This document shows, piece by piece, positions 47,145 through 54,828 of a DNA stretch of 54,828 nucleotides. Each line of letters starts with the position of its first letter. Positions within the stretch are counted from its first letter, which is position 1. Below the pieces are notes generated by a model, which did not search any database, had not been told where the DNA came from, and saw only the letters and a list, made by a program, of their open reading frames with translations. Source of the stretch: Dolichospermum sp. LEGE 00240 (GTDB lineage Bacteria > Cyanobacteriota > Cyanobacteriia > Cyanobacteriales > Nostocaceae); contig NZ_JADEVZ010000031.1 of the NCBI RefSeq assembly GCF_015207875.1, positions 1 to 54,828 of the forward strand, given 5' to 3'. The position numbers and the translations under genes were made by a program.

Positions 47145-47399
47145 ATGGAACAAACAATTACTATTACTTTCACACCAGAAGGAAACCTAGAACTTCCTCC
47201 AGAAATTCGAGAACAATTTGTTAATGGTGAAAAATATTCAGTTACCATGACTGAAGATGGTATTTTTTTTAAAAAAGCTCCCAAATTTGATTGGAATGAA
47301 TTAAGGAAAAGAAGAGAAGCAGTAAATGATCCTCATCCTTTAACAACAGAAGAGATTTGTGAAATTGTGCGAGAAGTTCGCAGAGGAAATACCCAATAA
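47145..47399 (+). CDS. AbrB/MazE-like antitoxin
   Basis: 84 residues. The N-terminal swapped-hairpin-like segment is ITITFTPEGNLELPPEIREQ then GEKYSVTMTEDGIFFKK, and the C-terminal tail (PKFDWNELRKRREAVNDPHP) would bind a toxin. ATG 47145 is preceded by GAGGTAAT. Its stop overlaps by one base the start of a PIN-toxin remnant (TAATG), showing it once had a partner. Confidence 0.7.
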   Translation: MEQTITITFTPEGNLELPPEIREQFVNGEKYSVTMTEDGIFFKKAPKFDWNELRKRREAVNDPHPLTTEEICEIVREVRRGNTQ

Positions 47400-47470
47400 T
47401 GAAAGTTGTTTTAGAAATGATATTATATATAGTATCAAGTTTTTTGAGAATGAGAACTACTTACAAATAG
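47399..47470 (+). pseudogene. 5' remnant of a PIN-type toxin gene
   Basis: ATG 47399 overlaps the antitoxin stop and reads MKVVLEMILYIVSS, close to the MKVVLDTNVLVSS start of PIN ribonucleases but lacking the first catalytic Asp, then stops at 47468-47470. The rest of the toxin (about 130 residues) is missing. It is followed 14 bp later by the UPF0175 gene. Confidence 0.6.
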
Positions 47471-47484
47471 AAAATTGTGATCTT

Positions 47485-47763
47485 ATGACTAAAGTAGAAT
47501 TTACTCTTCCCATTGATAGCATCACAGATACTATCAGACAAGAAGCAGAAAATAAAGCCAAACAAGCTTATATTATGACACTTCTTCAATATGGAGAAAT
47601 TAGCAGTGGTAAAGCTAGTCAATTATTAGGAATATCTCGATTAGATGTTATAGATTTAATGTCTAAATATGAAATATCTCTGTTTGATGATAGTATGAGT
47701 TTAGAGGAATTTCAAGCAGAAGTAAATCAGGCAAAAATGAAGTTACAAGCCAATAATTTATGA
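47485..47763 (+). CDS. UPF0175 family antitoxin-like protein
   Basis: 92 residues. The helical N-terminus is IRQEAENKAKQAYIMTLLQY, then a helix-turn-helix GEISSGKASQLLGISRLDVI followed by DLMSKYEISLFDD, the UPF0175 pattern. ATG 47485 gives the family length; the open frame upstream to 47359 overlaps other genes and is rejected. Its stop overlaps the DUF3368 start (ATGA, 47760-47763), so the pair is coupled; UPF0175 with DUF3368 is a familiar toxin-antitoxin pairing. Confidence 0.85.
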   Translation: MTKVEFTLPIDSITDTIRQEAENKAKQAYIMTLLQYGEISSGKASQLLGISRLDVIDLMSKYEISLFDDSMSLEEFQAEVNQAKMKLQANNL

Positions 47764-48245
47764 TTATTGTTTCCGATACAACCCCATTAAGTGAACTTTC
47801 TAAAGTTGGTAAATTAGATTTACTTCATGCTGTATTTGGAAAAGTAATAATTCCTCAACAAGTATATGAAGAATTGACTACAGGTAATCATCCCGCCGTT
47901 TTAGCTGTAAAATCAACTTCATGGCTAGAAGTTCGTTTTATAAGTAATATTCAACTGATTGAACAATTGCAATTAGAAACAGATTTAGATTTAGGAGAAT
48001 GTTCTGCAATTATTTTGGCAGAAGAATTAAAAGCAGGTCAACTTTTAATTGATGAAAAAGCTGGTAGAAAAGTTGCTATTAGTAGAGGTTTGCCAATTAT
48101 TGGTTTAGTTGGAGTAATTATTTTAGCAAAAGACCAAGGATTGATTGATAATGTCAAAGATATTTTAGATGATTTAAGGAGTAAAGGAACAAGAATCAGT
48201 CCTAAAATTTATAATTATGCTCTAATTACAGCAAGAGAAATTTAA
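47760..48245 (+). CDS. DUF3368 PIN-like toxin
   Basis: 161 residues. N-terminus IIVSDTTPLSELSKVGKLDL with the first PIN Asp (D5), then QQVYEELTTGNHPAV with acidic residues, LDLGECSAIILAEELKAGQL with Glu/Asp, and LIDEKAGRKVA followed by GLIGVI-like sequence. The acidic residue order suits a PIN-fold ribonuclease. The gene is complete and coupled to the UPF0175 antitoxin, so this is probably the only intact toxin-antitoxin unit in the window. Confidence 0.85.
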   Translation: MIIVSDTTPLSELSKVGKLDLLHAVFGKVIIPQQVYEELTTGNHPAVLAVKSTSWLEVRFISNIQLIEQLQLETDLDLGECSAIILAEELKAGQLLIDEKAGRKVAISRGLPIIGLVGVIILAKDQGLIDNVKDILDDLRSKGTRISPKIYNYALITAREI

Positions 48246-48354
48246 AATCCACTAAATTGATTTTTTAGCGGTAAATTTTAACGAGCTTAGTTTTATCTTC
48301 ATGAAATTAGGTTAAAATCCAAATATTGGCAATTTTAGGTATAAAAACTAGATT

Positions 48355-49245
48355 ATGGCAAATCCAGAGCATTTAGTAATACTGAAGAGAGGGGTAGAGG
48401 TTTGGAATAAGTGGAGAGACGAAAATTCAGATATAATACCCGATCTGAGTGTGGCTAATTTGAAAGATGCTGTTCTGAAAGAGGCTAACTTAAATGGAGT
48501 TGTACTATTTTTATCTGACCTGAGCGGGGCTTACCTATTTTTTGCTATACTGAGAGATACTGACCTGTTTGAAAGTAACTTGAGAGAGGCTAACTTGTTG
48601 CAATCTCAGGTAATCCATGCAAATTTTCACAGTGCAATATTGACAGGTGCTTGTATAGAAGATTGGCTAATTAACAATACAACAAACTTAGATGGCGTAA
48701 TTTGTGAATATATTTATCTTGATGTGAATAAAACAGAAAGACGACCTATAAACTGTAATTTTGCGCCTGGAGAATTTGCCAGTTTATATAAAAAGATTAT
48801 AGAAAATACAGATTTAATTATAAGCAAAACTCTTGAAAAAGATAATAATATCAATAACCAAGGAGTTCAATTTTATTCAGACTCAATAATTCACACTTGG
48901 GAAAATCTACGCTTTCGCTCAAAAACAGAAATCAAAATTGCTGAAGCATTAGACAGAACTGGAGTTTTATTTGTACCCAACTCCTTAGCACGACTCAACA
49001 CATCCAAAGGTAGAGAAAATAAAGAAGCTGATTTTCTCATTTGTTATAACGGTAAATGGGGAGTGTTGGAAGTTGATGGACCCTTTCACACCGCAGAACG
49101 CAGAGTTGAAGAACAAGAAAGAGAACGCATTTTCAAGAAAAATGGTATCAAAGTTGTAGAAAGATTTGATTCTGAAAGATGTTATAACAATCCTGATGAA
49201 GTAGTCCAGGAATTTTTCAAAATGATAGAAATTGGATATTCTTAA
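48355..49245 (+). CDS. Pentapeptide-repeat protein fused to a PD-(D/E)XK-like nuclease domain
   Basis: 296 residues. The start VILKRGVEVWNKWRDENSDI is the opening commonly seen in cyanobacterial pentapeptide-repeat proteins. Repeats of A(D/N)Lxx type run at about 34-108 (LKDAVLKEANLNGVVLFLSD). A linker at 110-180 leads to a C-terminal nuclease-like domain: FRSKTEIKIAEALDR with Glu, KEADFLICYNGKWGVLEVDG with Glu/Asp-x-Glu, and GIKVVERFDSERCYNNPDEV. This matches the DUF559-like very-short-patch-repair fold. Whether it cuts DNA is inference. Stand-alone gene. Confidence 0.8.
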   Translation: MANPEHLVILKRGVEVWNKWRDENSDIIPDLSVANLKDAVLKEANLNGVVLFLSDLSGAYLFFAILRDTDLFESNLREANLLQSQVIHANFHSAILTGACIEDWLINNTTNLDGVICEYIYLDVNKTERRPINCNFAPGEFASLYKKIIENTDLIISKTLEKDNNINNQGVQFYSDSIIHTWENLRFRSKTEIKIAEALDRTGVLFVPNSLARLNTSKGRENKEADFLICYNGKWGVLEVDGPFHTAERRVEEQERERIFKKNGIKVVERFDSERCYNNPDEVVQEFFKMIEIGYS

Positions 49246-49247
49246 AA

Positions 49248-49343
49248 TCAAGCATAAAGAAGATCCCCGACTTCTTTTTTAATCTGCCGCAATTGTCGCA
49301 CAATCGCTAGAGGAAAATTCTCATCAGCATACAGTCTGACCAT
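49248..49343 (-). pseudogene. Truncated DUF5615 PIN-like toxin
   Basis: ATG 49343 overlaps the DUF433 stop by one base. It reads MVRLYADENFPLAIVRQLRQ, the DUF5615 N-terminus with the Asp-Glu pair, then runs after about 23 residues into half of the dispersed palindrome (encoding KKEVGDL) and stops at 49248. About 80 percent of the toxin is missing. The break coincides with palindrome half copy E (49262-49276). Confidence 0.8.
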
Positions 49344-49663
49344 TAATTATCCTCATTTTGAGTAACAATAACCAGATCAATTTCTGAAGTATGCTGTTGA
49401 TAATATTCCCAAGCTGCTATCAAATCTTCAGGTGTGAGACTGGGATAATTTTCTAATAATTCTCTATCATTTGCTCCCTGCTGACGTAACGAAACCAAAA
49501 CCCATACGGGAATGCGGGTATTACGAATACAAGCATGACCACCACAAACTCCGGGTGTTTTCTGCACTGCTTTGAGTTGAAGACGACTTTCTAAAAGTTT
49601 TCTTTCTTCTGGGGAAAGTGCCTCAATTACTTGCACAAGGGAATCAACCAATCGCTGATTCAT
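49343..49663 (-). CDS. DUF433 family antitoxin
   Basis: 106 residues. DUF433 core: TPGVCGGHACIRNTRIPVWV, LVSLRQQGANDRELLENYPS and LTPEDLIAAWEYYQQH. The N-terminal 30 residues form a helix (LVDSLVQVIEALSPEERKLL). DUF433 proteins pair with DUF5615 toxins; the partner here is truncated, so this antitoxin is an orphan. Confidence 0.85.
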   Translation of the reverse strand: MNQRLVDSLVQVIEALSPEERKLLESRLQLKAVQKTPGVCGGHACIRNTRIPVWVLVSLRQQGANDRELLENYPSLTPEDLIAAWEYYQQHTSEIDLVIVTQNEDN

Positions 49664-49777
49664 AGTTTAAATGTTAGTGTGTTGAAATTAATATGATATT
49701 TTGCATGGTTGTTATTGTATCATGTTTCATAGTTCCTCTTAACTCAACATTTACAAAAATATTTAATAGCAATATTC

Positions 49778-50518
49778 ATGAAAACTGATTCTATTTTTTA
49801 TCGCATTTTTCAAACCTTACCGCAATCTTTTTTTGAATTGATTAATTTACCAGCTAGTGAAGCAGATGTTTATGATTTTGCCTCTGTAGAACTAAAACAA
49901 ACAGCTTTTAGAATTGATGGTGTATTTCTACCTAAAAATAATCAGCCAAAAACACCAATTTATTTTGTAGAGGTACAATTTCAAAGAGATGATGACTTTT
50001 ATTCTCGCTTTTTTTCAGAGATTTTTCTTTATTTACATCTCTATGCTTCTACCAAACCCTGGCAAGCTGTGGTTTTATTTGCTAAACGTAGTATAGAACC
50101 GACGGAAATAGAACCATATCGCTATTTGCTAGAAAGTCCTTTGGTAACTCGGTTATATTTGGATGAATTGGTGGATATACAAACATCCTTGGGATTAGGT
50201 ATTATTAAGTTAGTTGTGGAGAAGGAGAAAGAAGTTCCAGCTTTAGCAAGAAACCTATTATCACAAGCGAGATCAGATTTACCGGATGAAAGATTGCAAA
50301 AAAATTTGCTAGATTTAATCCAGACTATTATTTCCTACAAACTACCCCGTCTCAGTCCCCAGAAGTTAGCAAGAATGTTTAGTATTAGTGATTTAAAAAA
50401 TACCAGATATTATCAAGAAGTCCGTTATGAGTCTGAGTTAAATCTGGTAATACGTCAGTTGGAACAGCACAACCTAGATAAATGCTATACTGGAATAGTA
50501 ACTCTGAGAATATTGTAG
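49778..50518 (+). CDS. DUF2887/Rpn-like PD-(D/E)XK nuclease family protein
   Basis: 246 residues. N-terminus TDSIFYRIFQTLPQSFFEL is characteristic. Active-site candidates: D47 in FRIDGVF and E65-x-Q67 in YFVEVQFQRD. The C-terminal part to LSPQKLARMFSISDLKNTRY is typical, but the family usually ends with a Gly/Glu/Gln-rich tail (EGRQEG type) that here is replaced by NLVIRQLEQHNLDKCYTGIV. The end may be altered by mutation. DUF4058 gene follows by 10 bp on the same strand. Confidence 0.82.
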   Translation: MKTDSIFYRIFQTLPQSFFELINLPASEADVYDFASVELKQTAFRIDGVFLPKNNQPKTPIYFVEVQFQRDDDFYSRFFSEIFLYLHLYASTKPWQAVVLFAKRSIEPTEIEPYRYLLESPLVTRLYLDELVDIQTSLGLGIIKLVVEKEKEVPALARNLLSQARSDLPDERLQKNLLDLIQTIISYKLPRLSPQKLARMFSISDLKNTRYYQEVRYESELNLVIRQLEQHNLDKCYTGIVTLRIL

Positions 50519-50528
50519 TGATAAGTTT

Positions 50529-51332
50529 ATGAGTTCACCATTTCCAGGGATGAATCCCTACTTAGAAAATCCTGATTTATGGTCAGAAGTATATCATAGA
50601 TTAATTACGGCGATCGCCGATAATATAGAATCTCATCTTAGCGAAACATATCGAGTAGCTATAGAAAAACGTACTTATAGACTTGATACCGAAGATTCTT
50701 TATTAATTGGTATTCCTGATGTGGCAATTTTATCAGTTAAACAAGAACAAAAATCAAATGTTAGTAAAACTGCAATAGCAACTTTACCCACAGAAACAGA
50801 AAATAAGGCAATTACTGTCACCTTACCATTACCTTTAGAAATTAAAGAAGGATATTTAGAAATTAGAGAAATTTCTACAGGTAAAGTAATCACTGTAATT
50901 GAGATACTTTCTCCTACTAATAAAAAAACTAAAGAAGGTAGAAGATCCTACTTGGATAAACGGGAGAAAATATTGCAAAGTGATACCAACTTAGTAGAAA
51001 TTGACTTAATTAGAACTGGCGAAAAAATGCCCATTGTCACCAGAGTTTCTGACACAGATTATCGCATTTTAACTGTGAGATCCTATCGGTTTCCATCGGC
51101 TCAACTATTTGCATTTTCTGTCAAAGAAACCATACCTAATTTTTCCATACCTTTACAAAAAGGAGAAGAGGAAATAGAGTTAAACTTACAGCATTTATTG
51201 TTAGGTATTTATGAAAGGGCTAGATTTGATTTAACCTTAGATTATAATATTCCTCCTGTACCAGATTTGTTAACAGAAGATCGAGAATGGATGGATATCT
51301 TATTAAAAGAACAAGGAAGAAGAGAGTTGTAA
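50529..51332 (+). CDS. DUF4058 family protein
   Basis: 267 residues. Opens SPFPGMNPYLENPDLWSEVY, the DUF4058 signature, followed by RLITAIADNIESHLSETYRV, IPDVAILS and VIEILSPTNKKTKEGRRSYL with an Asp/Glu-Lys pattern resembling a PD-(D/E)XK core (PDV, EILSP and later Lys). Function unknown; the family is almost restricted to cyanobacteria and a few other groups. Follows the Rpn-like gene closely. Confidence 0.85.
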   Translation: MSSPFPGMNPYLENPDLWSEVYHRLITAIADNIESHLSETYRVAIEKRTYRLDTEDSLLIGIPDVAILSVKQEQKSNVSKTAIATLPTETENKAITVTLPLPLEIKEGYLEIREISTGKVITVIEILSPTNKKTKEGRRSYLDKREKILQSDTNLVEIDLIRTGEKMPIVTRVSDTDYRILTVRSYRFPSAQLFAFSVKETIPNFSIPLQKGEEEIELNLQHLLLGIYERARFDLTLDYNIPPVPDLLTEDREWMDILLKEQGRREL

Positions 51333-51514
51333 AGTGCGTTAGTATGAAATCTCTAATAAGTTAAAGAGTAAAGAATGGATTATTTACACTTATTAGCAAG
51401 TGATTATTTATCCATAGTTGATTAATTGTCTGTAAATCGTCACAACGAATTTTAAGATTTGCAGTTAGCGATCGCCCACCTTACTCCATCATAAGCGATC
51501 GCTCTTAACAAACC

Positions 51515-54031
51515 CTACTCCACCTCCACCACACCAATAACCCTCTCATCCCTGTTAAGTTGACAAATACTTTCACCCTTACTATCTTTGTTGAGATTAG
51601 GAACTGCATCTACTGATACGCGAATTACTCGCTCCCTATTTGTCAATAATGCGACCTCTGAACCTGGTTTTGCGGGAACCATAGCCGCTAAATTGTCCGT
51701 TTTATTATTGAATTTTAACAGTTGTATGCCTAAATCCCCGCGATTCGCCGCCCTCAACTGATTAGCAGCCATAATTTTGCCATATCCTTCTTCAGTCACC
51801 AGCAATAATTGGTGATACTTGCTGACATTGACACAACCAACCATTTGCTGATTTTTCAAAAGGCGGAAAGCTTGTAACCCCATTGCAGCCCGACCCATAA
51901 TCGGTAGTTGTTCATCATTAACGGGAAACCTGAGTAGACGACCGCTAGAACTCGCTAAAATTAGATGTTCTCCGCTGCTGAGGAATTGGGTAAACGCTAA
52001 TTCATCCTTGTCTTTAAGCTTCAAAATTGTAATCCCTCGCCGTGAGAGATTCACAAATTCCGATAAAGATAGGCGTTTAATCCGTCCTTCCTTAGTTAAC
52101 AAAACCATTTCCAAGGTTTCCGGTTTTTCTGGCAGCAAGAACCGGGTAATGATACCTTCCGTGTTACCTTGGGCGGTACTGGTAAGCATCGTAATCAATG
52201 GCGTTCCTCGCGCTGAACGTCCCGTAGTTAGAGGAATATCTCCCACCGTAATCGGGTAAACCTTACCACCGCTAGTGAGGATTAACAGGTCTTTGTGAGT
52301 ATTAGTCAATTCAGTTTGGATCAGGAAATCATGATCCAGCAAGCCATTTTCCCCTTTTGTTCTTTTACTATTGGGGGAAATCCGCCGGATATAACCCCGT
52401 TGAGTAACTTCTAAAATGGTTTCTTCTAGAGGTTGTTCCGGTTTAGGAGTGGGGATTTTTGCTGGAGAATTTTCTTCTGCGGCTACTGCTGCTTTAGCTT
52501 TACCTTTATCTTCTGAAGCTGGTTTTTCTGTGGTGTGAACTATTTTCGTCCGGCGAGGATCATTATATTTCCGTTTGAGAGTTCGCAAATCTTTTTTCAG
52601 GGCTTTAAGTAATTCTCGTCTGTCTGCCAGTAATGTTCGTAATACGCTAATTTCCTGGTTAAGTTGGTCAAATTCCTGTTGTAAGTTTTGTTGTTCTAAA
52701 CTGGTGAGACGACGTAATGGCATAGACAAAATGGCATCTGCTTGTACCTCCGTTAAATCTAGCTGGCTACAAAGTGTCATCTTGGCTGTACTGCCATCGG
52801 GGGCTTGTCGTAATATAGCAATAACGTCATCTAGATTTGCTAAAGCTTTTAACAATCCTGCCAGAATATTTACCCGATTTTCAGCTTTTCCTAATTCGTA
52901 ACTGTAGCGACGGGTGAGGGTATGTTCTCGGAACTTGAGAAATTCCTGTAATAGTTGCCGTAATGTTAATTGGCGGGGTTGTCCATCAACTATGGCTAAG
53001 AGAATCGCGCCAAAGGTGGTTTGTAAAGCTGTTTGGTGATACAAATGCTGGAGTAGTTCCTGGGGATTAGTATCGCGTTTGAGTTCAATAACCACGCGCA
53101 TTCCCTCCCTGTCACTCTCATCTCGAATGTCAGAAATTCCGTGTAACCGACTTTGATTGACTAAATCGGCGATTTTTTCAATCCAAGCTGCCTTATTAAC
53201 TTGAAAGGGCAGTTCTGTGACTATTAATGCTGTACGGCGTTTAGTTCCCCTGGAGGCGGGAATTTCTTCCATTGTGACGATACCGCGCATGACAATACCG
53301 CCTTTGCCAGTGGTATAGGCTTCTTTAATGCCACCATGATCAACAATTTCCCCACCAGTAGGAAAGTCGGGACCAGGAATTAATTGAAATAATTTTTCAT
53401 CGGTTAAATCTGGGTTGTCAATTAAGGCAATTAAGCCATCAACGATTTCTCCCAAGTTGTGGGGGGGAATATTTGTCGCCATACCGACAGCAATTCCCGC
53501 ACAGCCATTCAGTAACAAAAATGGTAATTGAGCCGGGAGTACAGTTGGTTCTTGTTGAGAATTGTCGAAGTTGCCAGTAAACTCCACTGTCTCTTCGGCA
53601 ATTTCCGTCAACATTCCTTCGTGTCCGACCGGTGCGAGACGGGTTTCCGTGTAACGCATGGCTGCCGGTGGGTCATTATCCACGCTACCAAAGTTACCAT
53701 GTCCACCGAGTAGGGGATAACGGCTGGAAAAGTTTTGGACTAACCGAACTAAGGCATCATAAACTGATTGATCGCCGTGAGGATGATATTTACCGAGAAC
53801 ATCTCCCACCACACGGGCGCATTTTCGATAAGGTCGGTCTGGTGTTAAACCCAATTCGTGCATGGCATATAGGATGCGCCTATGTACTGGTTTTAATCCA
53901 TCTCGAACATCTGGTAAGGCTCGCCCCACAATCACACTCATGGCATATTCTAGGTATGACCGTTGCATTTCGGTGTGCAGGGCGGTGGTGATGACCTGTC
54001 CCTTGGAGAGAAGGTTTAACTGTTTTGCCAT
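51515..54031 (-). CDS. Gyrase-A/ParC-type topoisomerase subunit A
   Basis: About 838 residues. Winged-helix and tower region: [48 protein letters not shown] and the catalytic Y127 in [10 protein letters not shown]. The C-terminal region has beta-pinwheel repeats but no clear GyrA box (QRRGGKG); the matching place reads [13 protein letters not shown]. That favours a ParC-like or second GyrA paralogue over the main gyrase. At the position of E. coli GyrA Ser83 it has Gln. A charged linker (about 500-540, [20 protein letters not shown]) precedes the pinwheel. ATG 54031 is chosen over TTG 54061. Confidence 0.88.
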   Translation of the reverse strand: MAKQLNLLSKGQVITTALHTEMQRSYLEYAMSVIVGRALPDVRDGLKPVHRRILYAMHELGLTPDRPYRKCARVVGDVLGKYHPHGDQSVYDALVRLVQNFSSRYPLLGGHGNFGSVDNDPPAAMRYTETRLAPVGHEGMLTEIAEETVEFTGNFDNSQQEPTVLPAQLPFLLLNGCAGIAVGMATNIPPHNLGEIVDGLIALIDNPDLTDEKLFQLIPGPDFPTGGEIVDHGGIKEAYTTGKGGIVMRGIVTMEEIPASRGTKRRTALIVTELPFQVNKAAWIEKIADLVNQSRLHGISDIRDESDREGMRVVIELKRDTNPQELLQHLYHQTALQTTFGAILLAIVDGQPRQLTLRQLLQEFLKFREHTLTRRYSYELGKAENRVNILAGLLKALANLDDVIAILRQAPDGSTAKMTLCSQLDLTEVQADAILSMPLRRLTSLEQQNLQQEFDQLNQEISVLRTLLADRRELLKALKKDLRTLKRKYNDPRRTKIVHTTEKPASEDKGKAKAAVAAEENSPAKIPTPKPEQPLEETILEVTQRGYIRRISPNSKRTKGENGLLDHDFLIQTELTNTHKDLLILTSGGKVYPITVGDIPLTTGRSARGTPLITMLTSTAQGNTEGIITRFLLPEKPETLEMVLLTKEGRIKRLSLSEFVNLSRRGITILKLKDKDELAFTQFLSSGEHLILASSSGRLLRFPVNDEQLPIMGRAAMGLQAFRLLKNQQMVGCVNVSKYHQLLLVTEEGYGKIMAANQLRAANRGDLGIQLLKFNNKTDNLAAMVPAKPGSEVALLTNRERVIRVSVDAVPNLNKDSKGESICQLNRDERVIGVVEVE

Positions 54032-54356
54032 GAGGTTTTTCCCTGAATTTTCACTACACAACAGCCGCTAGAAGATAACACGCTCTAAAATCACAGCATA
54101 ACGCAAATAGAAATACTCACATAATCTTGATACTCATGACGAGAAAAAGCAGTAGTATTATTTTTGATGTGATCTATGCTTAGGAACGCAAATTTAATAA
54201 CCTGCAATTCTGACTTAATCTGAAATGGTGCGTTACGCTGTCGCTAACACACCCTACTTTTTTACTTTTGCACTTTATTTAATTCACATTCCTTATGGAT
54301 TATTAAAAATACAACAGATGTTGATCCGATGTTAGCCCTATTTAGTATCAAATCTC

Positions 54357-54755
54357 ATGAAAACTGTCCTAATTGTTGAAGATGATTTAATTAATGCTCG
54401 TGTTTTTTCTAAAATACTGAGTAAACGTGGGGGGTTGGATGTAAAACATACAGAAGATGTAGAGGAGGTGATGAAAATAGCTCAATCCCATGAAATTGAC
54501 CTAATTTTGATGGATGTGTCTCTATCACGTAGTGTATACCAAGGTAAGTCTGTTGATGGCATCAAAATTACACAAATGTTAAAGTCTGACCCACAAACAG
54601 CTAACTTACCAGTGATTTTAGTAACAGCACACGCAATGGAAGGCGATCGCGAGAATTTTTTGCACCAAAGTGGTGCTGATGGTTATATTTCTAAGCCTGT
54701 GGTCGATCACCAACTGTTTATTGACCAAATTATGGCTCTTTTGTCACAAGGATAG
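54357..54755 (+). CDS. Single-domain response regulator
   Basis: 132 residues, one receiver domain. Acidic pocket EDD (8-10), phospho-acceptor D53 in LILMDVSLS, Thr in VILVTAHAM and Lys in GYISKPV. The insertion SRSVYQGKSVDG after the phosphorylation site is typical of cyanobacterial PatA/CheY-like single-domain regulators with DivK-like loops. No output domain, so it acts by protein contact. The 295-bp upstream region has repeat debris only (TTAGGAACG near 54180 and CGTTACGCTGTCGCTAA). Confidence 0.88.
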   Translation: MKTVLIVEDDLINARVFSKILSKRGGLDVKHTEDVEEVMKIAQSHEIDLILMDVSLSRSVYQGKSVDGIKITQMLKSDPQTANLPVILVTAHAMEGDRENFLHQSGADGYISKPVVDHQLFIDQIMALLSQG

Positions 54756-54828
54756 TCAGTTGTCCGTTGTCCGTTGTCCGTTGTCCGTTGCAAATAAATA
54801 TCTTTCCCCCTGCTCCCCTGCCCCCTAC
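54755..54828. repeat. STRR and C-rich repeat at window end
   Basis: TTGTCCG units repeated about four times (54758-54790), then CCCCCTGCTCCCCTGCCCCC to the window end. The latter matches the low-complexity sequence at 1-25. Confidence 0.75.

Noticed and set aside
1-54828. tRNA and rRNA genes
   Set aside because: No cloverleaf-type GTTCGAATC arm or rRNA signature was noticed in the gaps; subtle ones cannot be excluded without a covariance search.

Overview
The window looks like a chromosomal segment of a filamentous, heterocyst-type cyanobacterium (Nostocales, for example the Anabaena/Dolichospermum/Aphanizomenon group). Supporting evidence: the octamer GCGATCGC (HIP1) occurs about two dozen times; heptameric short tandem repeats of the STRR type lie between genes; a magnesium-chelatase ChlD subunit marks chlorophyll synthesis; several genes belong to cyanobacterial families (Ycf45, SipA/CRR42-like, DUF1400 hydrolase, DUF2157 plus GDYXXLXY pair); and many Uma2 and Rpn-like nuclease genes are present. 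The genus is an inference. No tRNA, rRNA or CRISPR array was seen.

Layout. 1-9100: end of an unrecognised gene, ycf45-like ATPase, DUF1400 hydrolase, a GspC/PilP-like membrane protein, mnmG, a decayed TnpB end, a 124-bp inverted-repeat element, sipA-like gene and a PrxQ peroxiredoxin. 9279-14500: PPK2 kinase, a split CheB / CheR-PAS pair and cobyrinate diamide synthase. 14684-24677: RNA methyltransferase, DUF2157/GDYXXLXY pair, Uma2, sppA, fni, purE, nagA. 24678-29060: an accessory island holding an unrecognised two-gene module, an orphan antitoxin and an aspartic-protease pair, bounded by a decayed copy of the chlD 3' end on one side and intact chlD on the other. 29061-35589: chlD, Uma2 genes and fragments, a type II restriction-modification pair bounded by a 317-bp copy of the methyltransferase 3' end, and two copies of a 155-bp MITE. 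35590-42900: outer-membrane cluster lpxB-lpxA-fabZ-lpxC-bamA, then purC, all on the minus strand. 43168-51332: metH, then a run of small accessory and toxin-antitoxin genes, several truncated. 51515-54755: a gyrase-A/ParC-like gene and a single-domain response regulator.

How the genes fit together. LpxC, FabZ, LpxA and LpxB make the acylated sugar core of lipid A and BamA inserts outer-membrane barrels, so this block builds the outer membrane. CobB-type diamide synthase makes corrinoid and MetH uses it. PurC and PurE serve purine synthesis; fni and chlD serve isoprenoid and chlorophyll synthesis.

The most striking theme is gene remodelling by repeats. A 155-bp MITE sits at TTA targets in two dead genes, and removing it restores both reading frames exactly. 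Dispersed repeats have entered cobB and metH in frame and form the tails of fni and mnmG. Two loci show an intact gene, then foreign genes, then a second copy of the intact gene's 3' end, which suggests insertion with long target duplication. The best candidate for an undescribed system is the gene pair at 25577-27922: a glycine-rich membrane hairpin protein and a His/Asp-rich partner.
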